Positions 9,318 through 17,862 of a stretch of DNA of 64,000 nt are shown piece by piece. This stretch comes from Pseudovibrio axinellae (GTDB lineage: Bacteria > Pseudomonadota > Alphaproteobacteria > Rhizobiales > Stappiaceae), in assembly GCF_900110875.1 (NCBI RefSeq), contig NZ_FOFM01000001.1, positions 248,001 through 312,000 on the forward strand, given 5' to 3'. Made by a program: the position numbers and the translations under genes. The first letter of the stretch is position 1. Every line of letters begins with the position of its first letter. The notes beneath the pieces were generated by a model. That model searched no databases. It was not told the origin of the DNA and saw only the letters and a program-made list of their open reading frames with translations.

Positions 9318-10220
9318 TTAGGGCTTATGGTGTTCATGCCAGTGGCGTGCAATATCGATACGACGCGGCACCCAAACGTCCTGTTTTTGCGAAATATAGT
9401 CGATGAAACGAGCAAGTCCTGCTGTCCGTCCTGGCCGCCCGGCCAAACGACAGTGCAAACCAACGGACATCATTTTGGGAGATCCCTCTTCACCTTCTGC
9501 ATAAAGTGTGTCGAAGCTATCTTTTAGGTAGGTAAAGAATTGGTCACCGCAGTTGAAGCCCTGCGCTGTTGCAAAACGCATATCATTTGCATCCAATGTG
9601 TAAGGGATGATCAAATGCTCTCCCTTAGGCCCTTCAACCCAGTACGGCAGGTCATCTGCATAGCTATCAGAGCTATAAAGGAAGCCCCCCTCTTCCATGA
9701 CCAAAGGCAGAGTGTTTACTGAAGTTCTTCCAGTATACCAGCCATAGGGGCGCTCTCCGGTGGCCATCTCATGGAACTTGATGGCCTGCTCGAGGTGCCA
9801 GCGCTCTTCCTCGACTGAAAAATCCTTATACTCAATCCATTTCAGTCCATGAGAGGCAATTTCCCAGTTTGCCTCCTGCATCGCCTTTACAGCATCTGGG
9901 TTTTTCTCCAGTGCAGTCGCGACACCATAACAAGTTACGGGCAGTTCATACTTTTGGAACAAGCGCCATAAGCGCCAGAACCCAGCACGCGAGCCAAACT
10001 CATAAAACGATTCCATATTCATATGGCGTTGGTTAAGCCATGTTTGAGCGCCAATGATTTCTGAAAGGAAGGCTTCTGAACCAGCATCCCCATGAAGGAT
10101 ATTGTTTTCGCCACCTTCTTCATAATTCAGCACAAACTGAACCGCAATTTTTGCATCGCCAGGCCATTTTGGATCTGGTGTGTGCCTACCATATCCAATC
10201 ATATCGCGTGCATATTCCAT
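9318..10220 (-). CDS. puuE: Allantoinase PuuE (polysaccharide-deacetylase fold)
   Basis: 300 residues, matching the PuuE family. NodB-like features: the N-terminal MIGYGRHTPDPKWP segment and FVLNYEEGGEN characteristic of PuuE, SHGLKWIEY around residue 130, and GLHCRLAGRPGR near the C-terminus. PuuE hydrolyses allantoin to allantoate without a metal and is unrelated to the AllB amidohydrolase. Start ATG has AAGGGTG 7 bases upstream. No other purine-catabolism genes adjoin it apart from the distant nucleoside hydrolase, so the pathway must be completed elsewhere. Confidence 0.88.
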   Translation of the reverse strand: MEYARDMIGYGRHTPDPKWPGDAKIAVQFVLNYEEGGENNILHGDAGSEAFLSEIIGAQTWLNQRHMNMESFYEFGSRAGFWRLWRLFQKYELPVTCYGVATALEKNPDAVKAMQEANWEIASHGLKWIEYKDFSVEEERWHLEQAIKFHEMATGERPYGWYTGRTSVNTLPLVMEEGGFLYSSDSYADDLPYWVEGPKGEHLIIPYTLDANDMRFATAQGFNCGDQFFTYLKDSFDTLYAEGEEGSPKMMSVGLHCRLAGRPGRTAGLARFIDYISQKQDVWVPRRIDIARHWHEHHKP

Positions 10221-10631
10221 TAAGAAACACCCTTTTGAAGTTGTTAGCCACTATTCACATTAAAACAGGAAGAGAAGACAAGTGATTTATGCAGAAATCC
10301 CATCAAAACCCATTTTAAGTCACAGTGAAATTTGGCCGGCCTGCAATCACAGGCTCAACAATATTGTAAAATATTCACTAAATTTAAGGGGTAACCATTG
10401 AAATTCTGGGTAATGCAAATATCTCATCAGGTATGTAACGGTCAGGGAAACCTGTTGCATTTCTACATTTGACAGTTCCTAGAGTTTTAAGTTAATAAGT
10501 TCATATATCGAGTAAATATATATCGAACGTGATTAAACTTTTGCTCTGATAAGATTTTCAGCTTCCAGTTAAGTTATTTACAGGACTCGTTTTGAGTTCT
10601 TTCCGCAACTCTATGAGCTTTATGGTGTGAA
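10221..10631. other. Divergent intergenic region with a 9-bp direct repeat
   Basis: 411 bases between puuE (minus) and the PadR gene (plus), AT-rich towards the PadR side. The word atatatcga occurs twice, at 10503-10511 and 10518-10526, a 15-bp period, 100-130 bases upstream of the PadR start. No gene, RNA or clear sigma-70 promoter is recognisable. Confidence 0.4.
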
Positions 10632-11180
10632 ATGAGCACACGAAAGTTTTGTCTTGCCATATTATCCAGTGCGGATGCGACTGGGTATGAAATCCGTAAG
10701 ACAGCACAGATGGGGCACTTCAGTCATTTCATCGAAGCCAGCTACGGGTCAATTTACCCCTCGCTTGCCAAGATGGAACAGGAAGGCCTTGTAACTTGGC
10801 GGGAAGAAACCTCTTCGGGGAAACCGTCTCGGAAGATCTATTCAATCACGCAGGTTGGTCGCGAGGCTTTTGTAAAAGAGCTATCAGAGACCGCCCTTGA
10901 TGATCTTTTCCGGTCCCCTTTCCTCCTTCTTGCACTTTATTGCAGGTGGGTTGGTAGCGAATTCCTTTCCAACGAAATTGACCGCCGCGTTGCGCACCTT
11001 GAACTCAAGATTAGCGGGATGAAACACCAGCTTGAACTCTCAAGCGACCCCGCAGCTTCCTGGACACTGGAATACGGAATATCCACATTGAGTGCTTCCC
11101 TTGAGTACTTAAAAACAAACCGAAGCAAGCTTGAGCAGATCGCCGACGAGCGCGTCCCTCAAACTCAAGCTGCTGAATAA
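10632..11180 (+). CDS. PadR family transcriptional regulator
   Basis: 182 residues: N-terminal winged helix (residues about 5-85, with SYGSIYPSLAKMEQEG as recognition region and GKPSRKIYSIT as wing), followed by a C-terminal helical dimerisation domain (PadR_C/Vir-type). PadR proteins usually repress adjacent detoxification or efflux genes and respond to small ligands. Its stop is 25 bases from the start of the RND adaptor gene, so it is probably co-transcribed with, and likely autoregulates, the three-gene efflux unit. Confidence 0.9.
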   Translation: MSTRKFCLAILSSADATGYEIRKTAQMGHFSHFIEASYGSIYPSLAKMEQEGLVTWREETSSGKPSRKIYSITQVGREAFVKELSETALDDLFRSPFLLLALYCRWVGSEFLSNEIDRRVAHLELKISGMKHQLELSSDPAASWTLEYGISTLSASLEYLKTNRSKLEQIADERVPQTQAAE

Positions 11181-11205
11181 TCGCCTAAATTTGGCGGAGA
11201 GAAAA

Positions 11206-12309
11206 ATGGCAATTCGATTTTCACATGTTCTGGCCTTGGGTCTTACAGCAGGAATTGGTATTTGGATGGCGACCGGCACGACTGTCGTGATGGGCCAGGC
11301 AACTGACGAAAACTCGACTCCGCCGCCAGCAGAAAGAATGAAAGCCAAGCTCTCTCTTCCTTTTGCTGTCAAAGTGGAAACGATTAACGCAACTCTTCGA
11401 ACTCCGTTTTTGGAAATGCGGGGGCGAACCCAAGCAGACACCCGTGTTGAAGTGCACTCTGAGACTTCCGGCATCGTTAACAAACGCCCTGTGAGCGAAG
11501 GTATGTTTGTGCATAAAGGTGACTTGCTATGCTCTTTGGACCGCGGAGCTAGAGAAGCGCGCGTTCTTCAGGCCAACGCGGCACTCGCCCAAGCCAATAT
11601 CGACTACAAAGCTGCCAATGAGCTCAACAACAAAGGCTTTTCGGCTGCAAATCGTGTGGTAGCACTTAAAGCCTCACGTGACTCAGCCAGCGCTTTACTA
11701 CAGGAGGCAGAGCTGGAGCTGGAGCGCACTGACATTCGTGCGCCAATTGACGGGATTATCGAAAGCCCCTTAACCGAAATGGGCGCGATGCTCGGCGTTG
11801 GCAAAGTTTGCGCGACAATCATGGCACCTGATCCTATGCTTGCAATTGGCGCGGTCTCTGAAAGTAACATTCAGGCTGTTAAGATCGGACAGGCTGCAAA
11901 CGTCAGTCTAGTCACAGGCCAGTCGGTTCAAGGTAAGGTCAGCTACATTGCAAGTTCGGCGGACCCTGACACCCGCACTTTTCGTGTAGAGGTTGAACTG
12001 CCTAATCCAGACTTTTCTTTAAAAGACGGGGTGACAACCAGAACCTTGCTGCAACTGGCTGAGGAGAAGGCTCATTTCGTTTCCCCTGGTATTCTTACAT
12101 TAGCAGACAACGGCAACATTGGTTTGCGCGGTGTCGATGAGGACAACAAAGTTGTCTTTTATCCAGTGGAATTAATCGGTGGCGACACGCAAGGGGTCTG
12201 GCTTAAAGGGCTCCCGGATGAAGTGACTGTAATTACAGTTGGTCAGGACTTCGTCAAAGACGGCCGTACCGTTAACCCTGTTTCTGAAGCTGCGGGGGGC
12301 TTACAATGA
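11206..12309 (+). CDS. RND efflux periplasmic adaptor subunit
   Basis: 367 residues from the ATG at 11206, chosen because GGCGGAGAG lies 6 bases upstream; the frame is open to 11131 but that overlaps padR. The N-terminal hydrophobic segment (LALGLTAGIGIWMA) is a signal or anchor. Lipoyl-like half motifs flank a short helical hairpin (VLQANAALAQANIDY), with ERTDIRAPIDGII marking the second half. Partner of the permease whose ATG overlaps its stop by 4 bases. Confidence 0.9.
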   Translation: MAIRFSHVLALGLTAGIGIWMATGTTVVMGQATDENSTPPPAERMKAKLSLPFAVKVETINATLRTPFLEMRGRTQADTRVEVHSETSGIVNKRPVSEGMFVHKGDLLCSLDRGAREARVLQANAALAQANIDYKAANELNNKGFSAANRVVALKASRDSASALLQEAELELERTDIRAPIDGIIESPLTEMGAMLGVGKVCATIMAPDPMLAIGAVSESNIQAVKIGQAANVSLVTGQSVQGKVSYIASSADPDTRTFRVEVELPNPDFSLKDGVTTRTLLQLAEEKAHFVSPGILTLADNGNIGLRGVDEDNKVVFYPVELIGGDTQGVWLKGLPDEVTVITVGQDFVKDGRTVNPVSEAAGGLQ

Positions 12310-15300
12310 TTTCCATGCTGGAAGGGGTGCTCCATCGCCCCAAAACAGTTTTTGTGTTGATGCTGTTCATGGTGGTTGCGGGGATAATGTCCTACATCGC
12401 AATCCCCAAGGAAGCGGCTCCTGATATTGATGTTCCTTTCTTTTATGTCTCTATCGGCCAGTCCGGTATTTCTCCTGAAGACGGGGCCCGGTTGATCGGT
12501 CAGCCTATGGAGACCGAACTGCGCGGTCTTGAAGGGCTGAAGGAGATCACCACTATTGCCGCTGAAAGTCATGTGGGGATCTTGCTCGAGTTCGACATCG
12601 GTGTCGATAAAGACAAATCTCTGGTGGACGTTCGCGAGAAAGTTGATACGGCGAAAAGCAAGATCCCAGCGGACGCCAATGAGCCGACTGTCAGTACGCA
12701 CAACATGGCTTTACAGCCGACTATGACCATCGCTCTTTCCGGTGATGTTCCTTCGCGCACGCTGTACCGTCTTGCAGACCGTCTGAAAGATAAGATTGAG
12801 GCTATTGCCTCGGTCAAAGAGGTTGAACTCACCGGTCAGCGCGATGAGCAGCTGGAAGTGATTATCGATACGCTCAAGATGGAAAGCTATTCCATTAGTC
12901 AAAATGAGCTGATCAATGCTCTTCAGATGAACAACCAGCTGATTGCTGCGGGTTTCATTGACGGGGGTGCAGGACGCTTCAACATCAAGGTGCCGGGTCT
13001 GATCCTTGATGCGGATGACGTTTATTCATTGCCGGTGAAACAATCCGGTGAAGGTGTTGTCACGCTTGGCGATATCGCCTCAATCAAACGGACCTTCAAG
13101 GATGCAAGCACCTTTACGCTTGTGAATGGTCAGCCTGCTGTTTCTCTGGATGTGGTCAAGCGTATTGGCGAGAACATCATTGAGAACAACGCGGCTGTGC
13201 GCGCTGTTGTTGCGGAGGTCACCAAGGATCTGCCGTCAACGGTGACTATCAGCTATATGCTGGATGTGTCCGACAATATTTTTAAGGTTTTGAGTTCGCT
13301 TGAATCGTCCATCATGACCGCAATCTTCCTAGTGATGATTGTTGTGGTGGCAGCACTTGGTTTACGCTCCGCTGTTCTTGTTGGACTTGCCATTCCAACC
13401 AGCTTCATGCTGGGCTTTTTGACACTGACAACCATTGGCATGACCGTGAACAACATGGTGATGTTCGGCCTTGTGCTAACCGTTGGTATGCTGGTTGACG
13501 GCGCCATTGTGATGGTGGAGTACGCGGACCGTAAGGCAGCTGAAGGTATGCCTGCACGGGATGCTTACATCCGTGCTGCCAAGCTGATGTTCTGGCCGAT
13601 TGTCTCGTCCACTGCCACGACACTGGCAGCCTTCCTGCCGATGTTGCTGTGGCCGGGTGTGATTGGCGAATTCATGAGCTATCTCCCGATCATGGTGATT
13701 ATCATTTTGTCCGGCTCCTTGCTGACTGCCATGGTATTCCTACCTGTAACCGGTGGTATTCTGGCCTATGTGTTTGCTTTTATCGGCAAGTATGGTGAGT
13801 ACATCCTGAGCGGCCTTGTCGCTCTGATCAGTGCCATTATCGTAGTGACGTTGCCGCCCGTTAGGTCTGTTTGGGGCGGGATGCATTTGCTACTTATGAT
13901 CCCGACCATTCTTGTCATTGGTGTGCCAATCTTCGTTGCGGTATTCCTACCAGCTCTCAAGCTGTTCAAACCCATTCTCAAGTATTCCCGCGCTCGCGTT
14001 GAACGTCGAAAAACGGCAGAGCTGGAAGCGGCAAAGGTCTTTTCCGGGCATGGTCCGTTTGACACCTCAAAGCTGTCGGGCATTACGGGGATTTACATCG
14101 GCGTACTGGAGGTTCTGGTTCGCAAGTGGTGGGCAGGCGTTGCTGCCATGATCACTCTGATGGTCCTCTGTGGTGGTATCCTCTATACCTTCATGGGTAA
14201 TAATGCAGGAACAGAGCTGTTCGTTGATGAAGAGCCTGAGCAAGGCCGTTTCTACGTGTCTGCTCGTGGCAACATGTCGGCCCGCGAGGCTCTTACGCTT
14301 GTTAAACAGGTCGACAAGGTCATTCTTGCGGAACCGGGCGTCAAAAATGTTGTGACCAGAGCCTTCCCAGTGGGTATTCGCGGTGGCAGTGGCAACAATG
14401 CGCCAGCTGATCTGATTGGATCTATCGACATTGAGTTTGTTGACTTTTGTTGCCGTCGATCGGCGAGAGAGATCTTCAACAGCATTCGCGAAAAGACCTC
14501 GCTGCTTCCAGGCATCAAAGTTGAAGCCCGAAAGGTGGAAGGTGGGCCGCCAACTGGTAAAGACATCCAGCTGCAGATCACCTCAAACGACTATGATGCA
14601 GCCGTTGCAGCCTCTAGCCGCATTCGTGCCTACCTCGATACTGTTGACGGGTTGCGCGATCAGGAAGACAGCCGTCCGTTGCCCGGTATTGACTGGGAGC
14701 TGACCATCAACCGCGATAAGGCGGCGCGTTATAAAGCCGATATTGCAGCTGTTGGTGCCATGGTTCAGTTGGTGACCAATGGTGTGTTGATTGGTGACTA
14801 TCGTCCATCCGATTCTGAAGATGAAGTGGACATCCGGGTTCGCCTTCCTGTGGGTGAGCGCACGCTGGATAAGTTCGATGAGCTGCGCCTGCGTACGCCG
14901 CTTGGTCAGATCCCGCTTTCCAACTTTGTGGAGCGCACACCAAAGCAGAAAGTGTCCTCTATGACACGCCGGAACGGTCTGTTCTCGATTGATATCAAGG
15001 CGGGCGTGAACAAAGACAAATATCTGATCACAGAGAAGGAAACGGAGATTCAGGCTTGGCTTGACTCTCAGGCATGGCCTGACGGTGTGTTCTACAAGTT
15101 CCGCGGCTCCAACGAGGAGCAGCAGAATACACAATCGTTCCTGTTAAAGGCGATGATTGGTGCCCTCTTCCTGATGTTCATCATTCTGCTGACCCAGTTC
15201 AACAGCTTCTATCAGACCTTCCTGACGCTCTCGACCGTGGTAATGAGCATGTTCGGCGTGGTGCTGGGGATGCTGGTGACGGGACAGAAGTTCTCGGTCA

Positions 15301-15812
15301 TCATGACAGGTACGGGCATTGTGGCGCTGGCGGGTATTGTAGTGAATAACGCGATTGTTCTTATCGACACTTACAACCGCTTTCGTGACGATGGGCAGAG
15401 CCCGGTGGATGCGGCGCTGCGCACAAGTGCACAGCGTGTGCGTCCGGTGATGCTCACCACGGTCACCACGATCGCAGGCCTGATTCCGATGGCCACACAG
15501 CGCAGCTTCGACTTTGCCAATCGGGTCACGACGTTTGGCAGCGTCACCGGAAGCTGGTGGGTCCAGCTTTCGACTGCGGTCATCTCGGGTCTGGCATTCG
15601 CTACCATTCTTACGCTGGTGATGATCCCGATTACTCTGGTGTTGCCAATGCACATCCAAAGCTTCTTGAGCTGGCTTAACGCTCGTATCCAGGCCCGGCA
15701 AGCCAGCAACTATGCGGTTGCAAACGTAATCGCCAGTACGGCCGCACCGGACTTAGAAGACGACAAAAGTGTGCCAGCGCACATCAAGCGCGTGCCTGAA
15801 GCAGCTGAGTGA
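12306..15812 (+). CDS. RND efflux permease, AcrB/D/F-like, enlarged
   Basis: 1168 residues, about 120 longer than a typical HAE1 pump. The AcrB plan is present: TM1 13-33, porter domain, TM2-6 about 335-490, second periplasmic domain from about 635, TM8-12 about 955-1120. Two departures are visible. TM4 reads GMLVDGAIVMVE, keeping D398 but with Gly at the second acid position. An insert at about 497-590 adds two hydrophobic segments (about 500-517 and 527-555) and a charged stretch before TM7. ATGA overlap with the adaptor gene shows translational coupling. Confidence 0.92.
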   Translation: MISMLEGVLHRPKTVFVLMLFMVVAGIMSYIAIPKEAAPDIDVPFFYVSIGQSGISPEDGARLIGQPMETELRGLEGLKEITTIAAESHVGILLEFDIGVDKDKSLVDVREKVDTAKSKIPADANEPTVSTHNMALQPTMTIALSGDVPSRTLYRLADRLKDKIEAIASVKEVELTGQRDEQLEVIIDTLKMESYSISQNELINALQMNNQLIAAGFIDGGAGRFNIKVPGLILDADDVYSLPVKQSGEGVVTLGDIASIKRTFKDASTFTLVNGQPAVSLDVVKRIGENIIENNAAVRAVVAEVTKDLPSTVTISYMLDVSDNIFKVLSSLESSIMTAIFLVMIVVVAALGLRSAVLVGLAIPTSFMLGFLTLTTIGMTVNNMVMFGLVLTVGMLVDGAIVMVEYADRKAAEGMPARDAYIRAAKLMFWPIVSSTATTLAAFLPMLLWPGVIGEFMSYLPIMVIIILSGSLLTAMVFLPVTGGILAYVFAFIGKYGEYILSGLVALISAIIVVTLPPVRSVWGGMHLLLMIPTILVIGVPIFVAVFLPALKLFKPILKYSRARVERRKTAELEAAKVFSGHGPFDTSKLSGITGIYIGVLEVLVRKWWAGVAAMITLMVLCGGILYTFMGNNAGTELFVDEEPEQGRFYVSARGNMSAREALTLVKQVDKVILAEPGVKNVVTRAFPVGIRGGSGNNAPADLIGSIDIEFVDFCCRRSAREIFNSIREKTSLLPGIKVEARKVEGGPPTGKDIQLQITSNDYDAAVAASSRIRAYLDTVDGLRDQEDSRPLPGIDWELTINRDKAARYKADIAAVGAMVQLVTNGVLIGDYRPSDSEDEVDIRVRLPVGERTLDKFDELRLRTPLGQIPLSNFVERTPKQKVSSMTRRNGLFSIDIKAGVNKDKYLITEKETEIQAWLDSQAWPDGVFYKFRGSNEEQQNTQSFLLKAMIGALFLMFIILLTQFNSFYQTFLTLSTVVMSMFGVVLGMLVTGQKFSVIMTGTGIVALAGIVVNNAIVLIDTYNRFRDDGQSPVDAALRTSAQRVRPVMLTTVTTIAGLIPMATQRSFDFANRVTTFGSVTGSWWVQLSTAVISGLAFATILTLVMIPITLVLPMHIQSFLSWLNARIQARQASNYAVANVIASTAAPDLEDDKSVPAHIKRVPEAAE

Positions 15813-15830
15813 GCTCAACTAGGTTGAAAC

Positions 15831-15860
15831 AAAAAAGGCTGCTGCGGCAGCCTTTTTTTT
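15831..15860 (+). terminator. Strong intrinsic terminator after the PadR-RND operon
   Basis: Stem GGCTGC 15837-15842 / GCAGCC 15847-15852, extended by an A6/T6 pairing, tetraloop TGCG, and eight T residues. The A tract on the other side could let it act in both directions. Confidence 0.9.
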
Positions 15861-15994
15861 ACTCACTTAAAATATTCATTGCCGGCCCAGAGACAGGAAC
15901 ACTTATGAGAGACTTGCTGAACACAGGGAGATACTGAAACTCAGAAAATCGTTCCAGTTTGTTTCTTAAAGACCGCACAAAACCAAAGAACAGA

Positions 15995-16029
15995 CGTGGT
16001 TTGACAATCTCAGTTGAGGCCAAACCACG
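15995..16029. other. Perfect 9-bp inverted repeat downstream of pssA
   Basis: cgtggtttg 15995-16003 and caaaccacg 16021-16029, 17-base loop, 18 bases past the pssA stop. There is no proper U run on either side, so its role as a pssA 3' end is uncertain. Confidence 0.4.
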
Positions 16030-16046
16030 CGAATACGTTTTGAACT

Positions 16047-16994
16047 CTAGCCTTTGCGTTCATCATCGCTCGGGTCGCGGTCAGGGACACCAGCTTTCGC
16101 GATATCCTCCAGGCTCACTTTTAATGAGGAGTGGCCTTCGGAAACGCTTTCCTCTTCGATTTCAGGTGTATCCTCATCAACAGGCGTCTGAGGATCAGTC
16201 GCAACAAGAGCATGGCGTTTGTAGGAGCGCCATGCAAACGGGATCGAACCGAGGTAACCAAGGCTGATAACAGTCAGACACTCAAAGGGGTAGCTGGCAC
16301 CCAGTGCAATCACACCAACAGCGACTACAAACAGTGGTAGAACCCATTCACGGCGTATCTGAATACCTATTTGCTTGCCGGAAAATGTTGGAAGCTGGCT
16401 GACCATCAGTAAGCCGACGAACATAGTGTACAATGCGATAGGCAGTGCAAGCTCATTCCAGTGAGGGACACCCAAACGCTCAACATAGATTGGCAGCAGG
16501 ACAGCCAAGGCACCAGCTGGCGCAGGTACACCGGTAAAGAACTTGTTCGCCCATTTGGGCTTATTGGGGTCATCCAGAGCAACGTTAAAGCGCGCTAATC
16601 GCAACGCCATACAGATGGAAAACAGCAGTGCTGCGATCCAACCGAGGGAACCGGCATCTTCAAGTATCCAAGCGTAAAGGATAATTCCAGGTGCGACACC
16701 AAAATTAACGAAGTCGGCGAGCGAATCCAGCTCGGCTCCAAATTTTGTCGTTCCCTTCAGCATGCGCGCGACGCGGCCATCGAGCGCGTCCAAAATTGCA
16801 GCAAGCAAGATGGCAGCAATGGCCAATTGCCACCGATCTTCCATCGCCATTCGAATGGCTGTTAAGCCCGAACACAACGCCAACAAGGTGACAACATTTG
16901 GTAAAACTATGCGAAGGGGAATGCGCTTGCGTGCAGCCCCTTTGCCATCTGCTGATTGACCTCCCGGCTCGTAGGGAGGAAATGGATTTGACAC
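16047..16994 (-). CDS. pssA: CDP-diacylglycerol-serine O-phosphatidyltransferase
   Basis: 315 residues, an integral membrane CDP-alcohol phosphatidyltransferase with about eight hydrophobic segments. The signature DGx2ARx8Gx3Dx3D is present from DGRVARM to ELDSLAD around residues 85-110. It condenses CDP-diacylglycerol with serine to give phosphatidylserine. A hydrophilic acidic C-terminal tail (about 245-315) exceeds the core domain. It follows psd by 11 bases in the same transcript, giving the complete route to phosphatidylethanolamine. Confidence 0.95.
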   Translation of the reverse strand: MSNPFPPYEPGGQSADGKGAARKRIPLRIVLPNVVTLLALCSGLTAIRMAMEDRWQLAIAAILLAAILDALDGRVARMLKGTTKFGAELDSLADFVNFGVAPGIILYAWILEDAGSLGWIAALLFSICMALRLARFNVALDDPNKPKWANKFFTGVPAPAGALAVLLPIYVERLGVPHWNELALPIALYTMFVGLLMVSQLPTFSGKQIGIQIRREWVLPLFVVAVGVIALGASYPFECLTVISLGYLGSIPFAWRSYKRHALVATDPQTPVDEDTPEIEEESVSEGHSSLKVSLEDIAKAGVPDRDPSDDERKG

Positions 16995-17005
16995 GCTATA
17001 CTACC

Positions 17006-17707
17006 TTAGGAAACGCGGGCAACGATATCGCCTGCTTCTTCATCTTTCAGATTTGCCAGAACACTCTCGCCAGCAATCATAGTCTGGCCCAAAGCAACTT
17101 TGGGCTTTGTTCCTTGAGGCAGGTAAACATCAAGACGAGACCCAAAACGGATCAAACCGAAGCGATCACCTGCAGAAATGTTTTCGCCTTCTTTTACGAA
17201 GCACACAATACGGCGTGCTACGAGACCAGCGATTTGTACAACGCCAATACGCGCATTGTCGTTCTCAATGATGAGACCATTGCGCTCGTTGTGTTCACTG
17301 GCCTTATCCAGCTCCGCATTTACGAACTTACCTGCTTTATATGCAACACGAACGATCCGTCCAGCAATTGGCGCTCGATTTACGTGACAATTAAAGACAT
17401 TCATAAAGATACAGATGCGCATTAGCGGCTGATCGCCAAGATCCAGTTCGCGCGGCGGAACCGCTGAGCCCATCAAACAGACGGTTCCATCTGCTGGGGA
17501 CACGACGAGCCCTTCTACGACCGGAGTAACTCGCGGTGGATCACGGAAGAAATAACACACCCACCCAGTTAGGATGAGGCCTATCCAAAATAGCGGAGAC
17601 CAGATCCACCCCAAGACAATGGTGAGAACGGCTGCAATAGCAATAAACGGGTAGCCTTCTTTGTGAATAGGAACCAGAGTCTTAGAAATGCTGTCCGCCA
17701 ACGACAT
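17006..17707 (-). CDS. psd: Phosphatidylserine decarboxylase proenzyme (small type)
   Basis: 233 residues from the ATG at 17707 (AAAGG about 9 bases upstream; a GTG at 17716 also fits). Two N-terminal membrane segments around residues 20-55 are followed by the decarboxylase domain. The self-cleavage site that forms the pyruvoyl group is the Gly-Ser of [11 protein letters not shown] near residue 200. Converts phosphatidylserine to phosphatidylethanolamine. The short form matches the alphaproteobacterial PSD-A type. First gene of the psd-pssA operon. Confidence 0.95.
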   Translation of the reverse strand: MSLADSISKTLVPIHKEGYPFIAIAAVLTIVLGWIWSPLFWIGLILTGWVCYFFRDPPRVTPVVEGLVVSPADGTVCLMGSAVPPRELDLGDQPLMRICIFMNVFNCHVNRAPIAGRIVRVAYKAGKFVNAELDKASEHNERNGLIIENDNARIGVVQIAGLVARRIVCFVKEGENISAGDRFGLIRFGSRLDVYLPQGTKPKVALGQTMIAGESVLANLKDEEAGDIVARVS

Positions 17708-17726
17708 CTTTAACACCTTTGCTAGT

Positions 17727-17753
17727 TGAGGGGTTCATCTATTGAACCCCTCA
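17727..17753. other. 11-bp perfect stem-loop in the psd leader
   Basis: tgaggggttca 17727-17737 pairs exactly with tgaacccctca 17743-17753, loop tctat. It lies 20 bases upstream of the psd start and 110 bases past the ABC exporter stop. Neither strand has a following T run, so it may be an mRNA processing or regulatory structure, or a factor-assisted end for the upstream gene. Confidence 0.5.
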
Positions 17754-17862
17754 GACGTTAAGTTTCTGCTCATAGAGCAACTCAGAGAGTTCTGTGCAAG
17801 CAACTCTAGCTCATTTAAGCAGAGATTCCCCTGATTGCGCGCGGAGCAATCCACTCAACCCA

